Below, piece after piece: positions 32,069 to 40,004 of a DNA stretch of 64,000 nucleotides. Position 1 is the first letter of the stretch. Each line of letters begins with the position of its first letter. Origin of the DNA: Blastococcus colisei (GTDB lineage: Bacteria > Actinomycetota > Actinomycetes > Mycobacteriales > Geodermatophilaceae); NCBI RefSeq assembly GCF_006717095.1, contig NZ_VFQE01000001.1, forward strand, positions 2,790,001 through 2,854,000. Reading direction: 5' to 3'. The notes under the pieces are model-generated. The model was not told the origin of the DNA, did no database searches, and saw only the letters and a list, made by a program, of their open reading frames with translations. The position numbers were made by a program, and so were the translations under genes.

Positions 32069-34777
32069 TCAGCGGTCAACGACGTTCCGCCCGATGCGGG
32101 CGACACCTGCGCCGTCGACCTCCGGATCCCGCCGAGGTAGCGGGGCCGCGCGCCTGTCCAGGGCATCGAAGAGCTCGGGGCGGCCTCTGATGCCGAGCTT
32201 GCTGTAGACGTGCGCCAGGTGCGCCTCGACGGTGCGGACCGACAGCACGAGCCGGTCGGCGATCTCCAGGTTGGTGAGGCCCCGGCTGGCGAACCGGGCC
32301 ACCTCCCCCTCGCGCGCCGTCAAGTCCGGCGGAGAGAGAGCACCCAGGGCCGGCGTCTTGACGAGGCCGCCCTCCCGTGCCAGGGCCATGGCCCTCGTTG
32401 CCGCCGATGCCGCCGCTCGCCGGTCGCCGGCGCGCTCGTGCACGGCAGCGGCCTGCGCAGCGGCGTCCGCGGCGGGCAGCAGGGCGCTCGCCTGCTCGAA
32501 GGCACGACTGACGGTGCTCAGCCGATCGGCCGAGCGCGCGACGGTGGCCTCGGCATACGCCGCGAAGTGCACCCCCAGCGGTGAGTCGAGGCGCTCGGCC
32601 AGGTCCCGTAACCGGTCCACGACCTCCGCTGCTCGATCGAAGCTCAGCGCGCTGTGGAGCATGGCCGCCTCGACCGCCCACTGCCCGTGCTCGGCGGCGA
32701 GTCGCGCCGCCCCGAGGGCCAGCCGGCCCGCGTCGGCGGTCCGGCCCTCCGCCGCGGCGACCCAGGCGCGGGACAGGTGCACGTCCGGGTCGAAGGCAGT
32801 GATGGCCGGCTGAGGAGTTCGATCGACGACGCAGAGGAGCTCCTTCGCGCCGGCCACGTCGCCGGAGAGGGCCTTCGCCCTCGCCAGCAGCGCGACGCAG
32901 ATCCGCCGCATGCCGGTCGGATCGAGTCGCTCGAAGCCGAGGAACGCCTCGTTGAGCCACCGCATCGCCGGCCGTGGTCGGCCGCACGCCAGCGCTGCCC
33001 ACCCGCGGTGGAGGCAGGCGACGGCGTCCCCCGCCCACTCCGGGAGAGCCAGGTTGCGCCGGTGCAACTCGGTCGCGCGGCGGTCGAGTTCCAGGAACTG
33101 CCCCCCGAGGTGCAGCGCCATGATCTCCGCCTGCGCGAGGGCGATACGCGCGAAGCCCGGCTCGGTCACCTCGGGCAGCCCCCCGAGCGCCTCCCAACCG
33201 GCGCGCGCGGTGGCGAGGGCACGCCCGGTCTCCCCGATCATGGCGAGTCCCGTCGCGGCAGCGGCTGCTGCCAGCGGCCCGGCGACGCCGCCACCGGTGT
33301 CCGAGCCGAGCACGGCCGTGGCCTGCCGGACTCCACGCGTGGGATCACCGCCGAGGACCGCCAGGAGCGCCTCGGTGGCCGCGAGGACCGCCCGGTCCTC
33401 GTCTCCCCCGACAGTGCCGGCCACGTGGGCGAGGAGAGCCGCTGCATCCCGGGCCCGCCCCCATCCGCAGAAGAGAGTGAGCGCACGGGCGGCGGTCAGC
33501 CGCACTCGGTCCTCCTCCGTGACGGCGAGGCGCGTCCCCTCGATCGCCAGCTGCTCACCGGCCTCCAGATCGCCTCGCCAGTAGGTTGCCTGGAACAGGG
33601 GGAGGTAGGCCTCGGCCCCCCCTCCTGCACGGATGGCGGTGCGTGCCAACCACTCGGCCCGGGGATGGTCGGACATCGCGATCGCTCGCCGGGCGGCCTG
33701 CACGAGGAGTGGCGGACCCGGCGCCGGGGCGTCGCTGTCCCAGTCCACGGACGGCCTTCGCAGCAGCTCCTCGGGCGACGCGGCGTGCCGGTTCCCGTCG
33801 ATGAGCCGTGTTCCGAGGAGCCTCAGTCCGGCTGGGGATGCCCGGCAGCGGACGACTTCGGCGTGCAGCGGGTGCGACACCTGCACCCCGGTCGAGCCGC
33901 CGGGGTCGGCGACGGTGATCAGCCCGCGGCGTTCCAGCCGGGCGACGGCGTCCTGGCCGGCGAGGTCGACCACCTCCTGGACGCTCGCCGCCTCCCCGGT
34001 GGCGAGCGCGTCGAGGGCCTTCCACTCACCGGCATCGAGCTCACCGATCTGCATGAGGACGATGTGCCTCAATCGCTCCGACGGTGTCATCGGGCCGTCC
34101 CACCGCCACAGACCCCGGTCGACGCGGAGCCGTCCGGTCTGCAGGCCGTCTTCCACCAGTTCCCGGAAGTACAGCGGCGTGCCTTGGCTCAGGCGCCACA
34201 ACGCCTCGCTCGTGCGGGTCTCCACGTCGCCGTCGAGAACCATCCCGGAGAGACGCTCGAGGTCCGCACGCACGAGGGGATGCAACTCCAACCGCTTGGC
34301 CAGACCGTCCTTCTAGAGGGGTGTCGTGGGGTCTGCTGCGACCGGGTCGGTTCGAACCGTGAGGACCAGGGTGGCCGCACCTGTGACGGCCAGGTGGTGG
34401 AGCAGGGTGATCGACAGCGCGTCCAGGAGGTGCACGTCGTCGACACCCAGCACCGGAGGTGCCTCCGATCCGTCCCCGCCGATGGCGTGAGTAGCGCGCT
34501 GGAGCAGGACGACAGGGTCCGTGGCAGCGTCCGCGGCCGGGAGGAGGTGGGTCAGCGCACCGAGCGGTATCCGGCCGGCTGCGGCGCTTCCCACCGCCCA
34601 TCGCGTCGGTCGGTGCGACGCCTCGGCGCGACGCAAGGCCTCCCGCGCGAGTCGCGTCCGACCGACACCGGCCGGCCCCGTGACGACGACACTGCGGCTG
34701 GGACGGGCATCCAGCGCATCTGCGACGGCCGCACTCTCCTGGTCACGCCCGACCAACGGCCAGCGGTCAGGCCGCAT
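32069..34777 (-). pseudogene. LAL-type LuxR-family regulator of cassette B, interrupted by an in-frame amber codon
   Basis: Would be 902 aa and is homologous end to end to the regulator at 24591-27296. It keeps Walker A GPAGVGRT, Walker B VLGVDDVHLLD, the helical repeat region and a C-terminal LuxR helix-turn-helix (LTAREGEVARFASRGLTNLEI, SVRTVEAHLAHVY). A TAG at 34313-34315 falls at codon 155, exactly where the paralogue has Trp155 (TGG): PL-stop-KDGLA versus PLWKDGLA. Everything downstream stays in frame and well conserved. It splits the gene into a 154 aa ATPase fragment and a ~740 aa piece that could restart at a TTG (34289-34291). The lesion is recent, a sequencing error, or subject to readthrough. 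Confidence 0.8.
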
Positions 34778-35014
34778 CAGCCCGACGCCTTCCCCGCATG
34801 CGGACCGTCGGCACTCCGCAGCGGGGCCCGCCGCACGCCCTGGGGCACACCACCTGCTCCGTCACGGCCGTCTCCCCCTCGCCCAGCCAGAGCGCTCGCC
34901 CGGGCACGCTACTTCGGAACGGAAGCGTCCGGATACGGGGCCGACGTCAGCCCTCACGACAGGTGGCGGCTGACACCAGCCGCCGTCGGGTCCTCACCGG
35001 CGGTGGGCGGGGCG

Positions 35015-38000
35015 TCACGCACCCGGCGGCCACGCGACCAGGACCCCCTCCGGACCCGGGGTCACCTCGGAGGGAGCGATTCCCGGCGCCCAGGCGGTGA
35101 GCCGCTGGGTCAGGGCGGCGACGACCTCGGGGCGTGCGACCGGGGCGTAACCGAGGGAGGTGATCAGGAGATGACGCCGGGGCAGCGCAGGATCGTCCCC
35201 GACGGCGACGGGCACGTCGGCAACGGTGACCGCGTACTCGTGCGTCAGGGAAGCCAGAACCACGAGGACCCGCATGTCCACACTGCCGTCACGAAGCGCA
35301 CCCAGCACATGCGGCGACCCCACGAAACCGGGCCGCTCCGCGAGCAGGCCGCCGAGCGAACGTCGCGCGGCATCCTGCTCCGCCTGCAGGACGACGAGCT
35401 GTTCCTGGACCGCCTCCTGGTCACGGGCCGCAACCTCGGCGCGCTGGTCGGCCCGGGCCCGCGCGATCGCCTCGGACCGGGCCCGGGCGGACATCTCCAC
35501 CGTCAGGGCGGTCCCGCCGCCGGCGAACGTAGCGGCGGGCTGCGTGCCCGGCCCGGGGGCGCCGACCACGACCGTCCAGTCCGCGTCGGCGTCGGTGCCC
35601 GCACGGACGAGGCGGGACGGAGGCACGCCGTTCCGCACGAGGTCACCCCACAGGCCCGCCGGGACCGCCACCGTGCCCGTCGGCCCGTCCGGTGCCGAGA
35701 TCCAGGAGGCGAGCGCCGCGTGTGGTGGCACGGGGGCCGCAACGGGGAGGAAGAGAGTTCCGGCCAGGATGAGGAGCGCGGCCGGTACGGCGACGGCGGC
35801 ACGGTGCAGCGGGTGAGGCCTGTTCGCGACCGGCCGACGGAGGAACGCCGCGGTCATGAGCACCGCGAGCAGTCCCGAGGTGACCACCGCCAGGGCGAGA
35901 GCGTCGCCCGACGCCGGCCACGGCAGCACCGCCAGCACGGTCGCCGACCCAGCCGCCGCGGCGAAGGGCCGCAGCGGCCACAGGGACCGCAGCACCAGGC
36001 CGCCGAGGACGACGACGGTGGCGGTGAGCAGGAGAACCATGCGCTCGGAACCGTCGAGGGGGCTACCGGCGGCGGCAGCCCCGAGGGTCGCGGCGCCTGC
36101 GCCCAACGGCAGGACCACGGCAACCGCGAGCCACCTCCGGGGGTTCCCCGGCGCCGACGTCGACTCGGCATGCCTGGCGTGCCCCGCCCTGTCCGAGGAG
36201 GCCGACGCGGCGATCCTGCGCCAGAGGTCACGCGGCCCCCGGTGATCTGCCGCGGCGTGCCCGGGCGTCTCGTGCCGGCCGGCCGGATGCCCTGTCCTGG
36301 CCAGCAGCAGCACCGCGATGGCGGCCGCCAGCGGAACGGCGAGGAGTGGCTCCGTGGCGGCCCCCACCGCGATCGCGACCGTCCCGACCGCTGCCACGCC
36401 CCTGCGCCGGGTGCACGCCACGAGCAGCACGCCGACCGCCGCCCAGGCGACGCCCACCGTGCCCGAACCGACCGTGGCCAGCATCGTGACAGCCGGTCCC
36501 ATCGCGAGGATCGCCACGAGCGGCACGCCGACCGCCAGCGGTGGCAGTCGGCGCATGCCGACGAGAGCGACGAGGCAGACGACCAGCACCGCGCAGGCCA
36601 GCACGGCGATCTCCCGGGCGCCGGCGACCACGGTGGCGTGCCGATCGAAGGCCCCCGTCCCACGGGCGAACAGCACGAGCTGCTCGCGGAGAAGCCAGTC
36701 CCTCCACCCGGGAGCGAAGTCACCGTCGTGCCCGCGCACCTCGGCCAGCGCGCTGTCGGTCAGCGTCGTCTCATCCGGCGTCGCGGGACGCGACGACGCT
36801 GTGTGGACGACCCGCACGAGGAGGAGAGCGCCGACGGTGACGAGGCCGGCCAGGCTCGCCAGACGGCGCACCGCCGCCCTCGTGTCCGGGCGGAGCCGGG
36901 CCAGTCCCGAGCGGTCCGCGAGCCGGCGGCCGACCACGTCGACCAGCATCCAGAGGGCCATGACACCGCCGGCCCAGGGCAGCAGCAGGAACAGGAGCTC
37001 GGTGACTCCCAGCACCGTGGTCACGATGTTGCCGTCCCGAGCGGCGCGGTCGACCACCTGCAGGTAGTTCAGCAGCGCCTGCCAGGCAGCCGGCAGGAGT
37101 CGGGGCAGCGCGACGGCGAAGAAGGCCAGCCAGAAGAGCAGCGTCGGCACGACCGCCACCACCCACAGGACGATGATCCGCCGCGCCCGCGGCTTGAGCT
37201 CGCGCACTGCCGGGTGCGTCGGACGCCCCGGCAGCACGCTGAGCAGCGCCGGCTTGACGTAGCTGAACAGGTCCGGCACGCCGACGAGGTCGCCGAGGAT
37301 GTAGTAGCCGTCCAGCCGCAGACTGGGGAGGAGCTGCCAGGCCGCCTCGACGTGCATCCCGAGGAGCGCGAGCAGCAGCCAGGGCTCTCCCGTATGGAGG
37401 TGGACCAGCCCGAGGCCCGCCATGAAGATCGCGTCGATGTACAGCCCGCCCAGGTCGGTGCGCAGCCGGCCCACCCGGTCGAGGCGGTAGCTGTCGGTGA
37501 CCGTGCTGTAGAAGGCCGGCCACACCAGGTACAACCCCACGCCGATGTCGCCGGGTCGGGCACCGCCGTAGCGGCAGGCGCCCACGTGGCCGAACTCGTG
37601 GAGGACTCCGGAGAGCACCGTGAGTCCGAGGATGACGAGGAGGAGGCCGGGCCGACGGCCCATCTCCCCCAGGCCGGCGACCATCCGGTCCACCAGGTCG
37701 CCCCGGAGGAGGATCCAGGCGTCCACCGCGACGAAAGCCGCGAGGAGGAGGGTCCAGACGGGCCGGCGGAACAGCGGCTGGAAGAGCCCGGCGATGCGCC
37801 AGACGACTTCGGCCGGGATCACGCCCACCCGGTATCGCAGCGCGAGCAGGAGGTCCGACCGGACCGGCAGTGGGATGTCGGCCGCCCGGTCCTGCGGATC
37901 GTCGGGGGCAGTCCGGTCCGGGGCGACGACGCCCACCGGACGAAGTCGCTCCTCGATCAGGAACGCCACCTCGTCCGCGGTCAGGTCAGCGCCCGACTCC

Positions 38001-38248
38001 CTGCTCAGGACAGCGGCGATCTCGTCGTCCCGGCGGCCGTCCAGTGAGCACGCCACCTGGTAGAGAAGGCGGGGCAGCTGCATGGCCTGGCCGTCCGACC
38101 GCTGGACCAGGAACTTCGGCTCCTCGTAGGCCGAGTCGCGGTACTCACCGAGCAACTCCGTGCCCGGCGCCAGCCGATGAACGCCGTCCGCGTCGCCGGC
38201 AGGCTGCGGCACGGCGCCGCGCTCCGCCACGCTGGTCACGTCCGACAC
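35015..38248 (-). CDS. M50-type peptide zinc metalloprotease membrane protein with PqqD-like N-terminus, cassette B
   Basis: A 1,077 aa paralogue of the cassette A protein. PqqD-like region at ~23-110 (HRLAPGTELLGEYRDSAYEE). Zinc motif HEFGH at 217-221, then a nearly invariant stretch YGGARPGDIGVGLYLVWPAF, and RLDGYY (Asp 313). Further membrane spans run to ~800, then an exported domain ~820-1077 that opens with SWISAPDGPTGTVAVPAGLWGD and contains an Ala/Glu/Gln-rich coiled segment. Initiation is at GTG 38246-38248. It follows peptide 3 by ~110 bp and precedes the broken regulator by 237 bp. The protease half is more conserved between copies than the C-terminal half. Confidence 0.82.
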   Translation of the reverse strand: MSDVTSVAERGAVPQPAGDADGVHRLAPGTELLGEYRDSAYEEPKFLVQRSDGQAMQLPRLLYQVACSLDGRRDDEIAAVLSRESGADLTADEVAFLIEERLRPVGVVAPDRTAPDDPQDRAADIPLPVRSDLLLALRYRVGVIPAEVVWRIAGLFQPLFRRPVWTLLLAAFVAVDAWILLRGDLVDRMVAGLGEMGRRPGLLLVILGLTVLSGVLHEFGHVGACRYGGARPGDIGVGLYLVWPAFYSTVTDSYRLDRVGRLRTDLGGLYIDAIFMAGLGLVHLHTGEPWLLLALLGMHVEAAWQLLPSLRLDGYYILGDLVGVPDLFSYVKPALLSVLPGRPTHPAVRELKPRARRIIVLWVVAVVPTLLFWLAFFAVALPRLLPAAWQALLNYLQVVDRAARDGNIVTTVLGVTELLFLLLPWAGGVMALWMLVDVVGRRLADRSGLARLRPDTRAAVRRLASLAGLVTVGALLLVRVVHTASSRPATPDETTLTDSALAEVRGHDGDFAPGWRDWLLREQLVLFARGTGAFDRHATVVAGAREIAVLACAVLVVCLVALVGMRRLPPLAVGVPLVAILAMGPAVTMLATVGSGTVGVAWAAVGVLLVACTRRRGVAAVGTVAIAVGAATEPLLAVPLAAAIAVLLLARTGHPAGRHETPGHAAADHRGPRDLWRRIAASASSDRAGHARHAESTSAPGNPRRWLAVAVVLPLGAGAATLGAAAAGSPLDGSERMVLLLTATVVVLGGLVLRSLWPLRPFAAAAGSATVLAVLPWPASGDALALAVVTSGLLAVLMTAAFLRRPVANRPHPLHRAAVAVPAALLILAGTLFLPVAAPVPPHAALASWISAPDGPTGTVAVPAGLWGDLVRNGVPPSRLVRAGTDADADWTVVVGAPGPGTQPAATFAGGGTALTVEMSARARSEAIARARADQRAEVAARDQEAVQEQLVVLQAEQDAARRSLGGLLAERPGFVGSPHVLGALRDGSVDMRVLVVLASLTHEYAVTVADVPVAVGDDPALPRRHLLITSLGYAPVARPEVVAALTQRLTAWAPGIAPSEVTPGPEGVLVAWPPGA

Positions 38249-38279
38249 CTCACCCGCTCGGACTCAGGAGCAGACGAGA

Positions 38280-38308
38280 GAGGGGCGGCCGGGGACCGAC
38301 CGCCCCTC
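38280..38308 (-). terminator. 9-bp hairpin between peptide 3 and protease 2
   Basis: GAGGGGCGG (38280-38288) pairs with CCGCCCCTC (38300-38308). It holds the same place, and shares the GGGGCGG arm, with the hairpin between peptide 1 and protease 1. Likely attenuates transcription into the protease gene. Confidence 0.5.
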
Positions 38309-38360
38309 CCTGTCACCTCGGATGACGGTGCAGCGTCGGGAGACGACCACACCGCCTGCA

Positions 38361-38552
38361 TCAGCCGAAGAAGTTGCTGCCGGCCGCGGCCTCGGCCACG
38401 GCGACGTTGAGCTGGCTGCCGAACACGTTGACGTTGCCGTAGTTGACGGCTGCCGCCACGGCGAGGTTGCCGCTCTGGATGTTGGTGCTACGACCCCACT
38501 TCTTCATGGTGGTGCGCGGCGGAAGGAGCTCGACCTGCTGGTCCTCGAACAT
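38361..38552 (-). CDS. Small peptide 3 of cassette B
   Basis: Encodes 63 aa: leader MFEDQQVELLPPRTTM (Pro replacing Ala at position 12), KKWGRSTNIQS hinge, then SGNLAVAAAVNYGNVNVFGS and an end EAAAGSNFFG. A ribosome binding site GAGGGGA precedes the ATG. It is the second peptide of cassette B, 129 nt after peptide 4, and lacks the conserved upstream block, so it is probably co-transcribed with peptide 4. The KKWGRSTNIQ hinge is shared only with peptide 4, showing pairs diverged after the cassette duplication or were homogenised within cassettes. Confidence 0.84.
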   Translation of the reverse strand: MFEDQQVELLPPRTTMKKWGRSTNIQSGNLAVAAAVNYGNVNVFGSQLNVAVAEAAAGSNFFG

Positions 38553-38641
38553 GGGATTCCCCTCAGCATCGGTTGTGGTGTGGACTGCGGAGCGAGGAGT
38601 CACGGGCGGGCCCGTGACACCTGTACGAGCTCTGCGTGGCC

Positions 38642-38672
38642 GGCCGGCCCCGGACACGGTCCGGGACCGGCC
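38642..38672 (-). terminator. 14-bp hairpin (one mismatch) after peptide 4
   Basis: GGCCGGCCCCGGAC (38642-38655) pairs with GTCCGGGACCGGCC (38659-38672), with a single mismatch and a 3-nt loop, 9 nt downstream of the peptide 4 stop. A further 8-bp hairpin, GTCACGGG/CCCGTGAC (38599-38618), lies in the peptide 3 leader. These parallel the hairpins after peptides 1 and 2. Confidence 0.6.
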
Positions 38673-38681
38673 GGGCACACG

Positions 38682-38885
38682 TCAGGGAGCGCCGAAGTAG
38701 AAGAAGTTGCTGCCGGCCGCGGCGGCCGCGCTGGCGACGTTGACCTGGTCGCCACCGAAGTTGATGTTGCCCGCGTTCACGGCGATGGCGATGGCGATGT
38801 TGCCGCTCTGGATGTTGGTGCTGCGACCCCACTTCTTCATGGTGGTCCGCGCCGGTAGCAGCTCGACCTGCTGGTCCTCGAACAT
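38682..38885 (-). CDS. Small peptide 4 of cassette B
   Basis: Encodes 67 aa, the longest copy: leader MFEDQQVELLPARTTM, KKWGRSTNIQS hinge, SGNIAIAIAVNAGNINFGGD core and an extended end AAAAAGSNFFYFGAP. The ATG is preceded by CTGAGGAGA. The core alternates small hydrophobics (Ile/Ala/Val) with regularly placed Asn and Gln, a pattern seen in beta-strand stacking repeats. It is the first gene of cassette B, with ~590 bp of upstream sequence shared with a divergent lipoprotein gene. The product may be a leader-cleaved bioactive peptide or a surface-assembling peptide. Confidence 0.85.
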   Translation of the reverse strand: MFEDQQVELLPARTTMKKWGRSTNIQSGNIAIAIAVNAGNINFGGDQVNVASAAAAAGSNFFYFGAP

Positions 38886-39474
38886 GGATGTTCTCCTCAG
38901 GATCGGTACTGGGATGGACTCGGCAGGAAGGATTCACAGCGGTGTCCGTGGGCCCTTCCGGCGTGCCCGGGGACTGACTGCCGCCTCCGGCCGCGGTCCG
39001 GGGACGACGGGCGAAGTCTCGACCCGTCCGCCGACGGCCAACAAGCGCGTCGATTACTGCTTCCAGCGCGACGAGCCACGTAGTCGACGACGCACAGCAC
39101 TGCCTCTCGCACCAGGACCACGTACTCATCCGCGGGGACTGCGCAAGCAACGGTCCCGGAACTGCAAAGGGCTCGACGGAACGGTCTCCCGTGCTAGAGA
39201 TGCGAGGTTTGCGCCCCGCCCATCGCGTCTCGGCGCACGTCGCCGGCGGTCAGGGACGCCGGCGCGGTGGAACCGGCGCGGCCGGACGGGTGTTGTGCGG
39301 CGAATTTCTCGGGTCATGCCTCGGCGCAGTAGTCGGCCGAGCAGGTATCGCTGCCCGCGAGCGCAGACCGTCAGCCACCTGGAGACGACGGCGTCGGCCG
39401 GTCGCCGGCACCGGTGCCCCGGAGGCGCTCCACCATCTTGTCCGCCGGGGGCTTCTGTGCTGGCCTTCTCGTCC
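38886..39474. other. Divergent intergenic region upstream of cassette B
   Basis: 589 bp between peptide 4 and a plus-strand lipoprotein gene. It contains the conserved 5' leader (38892-38917, identical to that of peptide 2) and the conserved upstream element at 38987-39022 (CCGGCCGCGGTCCGG then CGAAGTCTCGA). The region 39040-39470 is relatively AT-richer and shows no supported gene; several overlapping frames exist on both strands but none has a believable translation. Confidence 0.5.
38987..39022 (-). promoter_or_regulatory. Conserved upstream element of peptide 4
   Basis: CCGGCCGCGGTCCGG (38987-39001) is identical to the element before peptide 2 and nearly so before peptide 1, at 99-103 nt from each start codon; GAAGT follows at the same offset in all three. 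The rest of the ~105 bp block is less conserved here than between peptides 1 and 2. Confidence 0.5.
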
Positions 39475-39936
39475 ATGAGCCGCGTGACACATCCCGCCAT
39501 GGGTGCTCTCGTCCAGGCCCTGCTGCCCGTGCTGGTGACGGCCTGCGCGAACTCCTCCAGCTGGAGCACGAGCGGTTCCGCTGCTGCGGCCGGCTCTCCC
39601 GGCGCGGCCGCCCGACCCGGCCAGCCCCGCTCTGGCGGGCGGGGCGCTCCCGGCGGCGCGGGGGGATCCGGTGGATCCGGCGGAAGCGGTGGCATCAGCG
39701 TCGTGTCCTGCTTCGGCAGCACCTGCTCCGTGACGCTGTCGGGGGGTGGCTCGAGTGCGTCGCTCAACGGTAGGAGCTTCTCCGTCGAGGGCATCCGAGA
39801 CGGCCGGGTGACTCTCCGGGTGAACGATCGATCCGTTTCCCTTGCCGAGGGAGAGACCGTCCCGGTCGAGAGCGTGCGGCTGACCTGCACGATGGTGACC
39901 GGCGGCACGGTCACGTTCACCGTGACAGATCGCTGA
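39475..39936 (+). CDS. Predicted small lipoprotein with Gly/Ser linker and beta-rich C-terminal domain
   Basis: Encodes 153 aa from ATG 39475 (or 145 aa from ATG 39499). The N-terminus MGALVQALLPVLVTACANSS has a hydrophobic stretch ending in a lipobox (VTAC), so the mature protein would be membrane-anchored outside the cell. A low-complexity Ala/Ser/Gly/Pro region with GGSGGSGGSGG leads to a ~75 residue domain of alternating strand-like sequence (SVVSCFGSTCSVTLSGGGSS ... RVTLRVNDRSVSLAEGE) with three cysteines. I recognise no family. It is divergent from peptide 4 and convergent with nusB; a role with the peptide system is possible but unsupported. No strong ribosome binding site is seen. Confidence 0.6.
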   Translation: MSRVTHPAMGALVQALLPVLVTACANSSSWSTSGSAAAAGSPGAAARPGQPRSGGRGAPGGAGGSGGSGGSGGISVVSCFGSTCSVTLSGGGSSASLNGRSFSVEGIRDGRVTLRVNDRSVSLAEGETVPVESVRLTCTMVTGGTVTFTVTDR

Positions 39937-40004
39937 CGGCCTCACGGGTATCGACGCCCTGTCTCACCGGGACGGCTCCGGCACGACCGCGGGCGAAGGG
40001 CGGC

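Larger units (their letters stand above)
24591..38885 (-). other. Tandemly duplicated peptide / M50 protease / LuxR-ATPase cassette
   Basis: Two cassettes follow each other with the same gene order and strand. Unit B (38885 to 32069): peptides 4 and 3, a 1,077 aa M50-type membrane protein, and a disrupted LuxR-family regulator. Unit A (31619 to 24591): peptides 2 and 1, a 1,071 aa M50-type protein, and an intact 901 aa regulator. Corresponding genes align end to end: the zinc motifs fall at residues 218-222 and 217-221, and regulator landmarks match at residue 155. The block lies between bldD and nusB. No transposase or integrase is visible, and GC and coding style match the surroundings. Confidence 0.8.

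Noticed and set aside
32654-38047. A very long plus-strand open frame (about 1,800 codons) antisense to protease 2 and the second regulator
   Set aside because: Its translation is Arg/Gly/Gln/His-rich with no domains, while the minus strand encodes recognisable M50 and LuxR proteins. Such antisense frames are expected in very GC-rich DNA.
30874-38885. Assignment of the peptides to lanthipeptides, lasso peptides, thiopeptides or daptides
   Set aside because: No matching modification enzyme genes are adjacent, the peptides contain no Cys, and the leaders do not resemble those classes as far as I can recall.
38707-39474. N-terminal extension of the lipoprotein frame back to 38707
   Set aside because: The extension runs antisense through peptide 4 and a non-coding region; the lipobox at ~39,540 requires a start close to 39475-39499.
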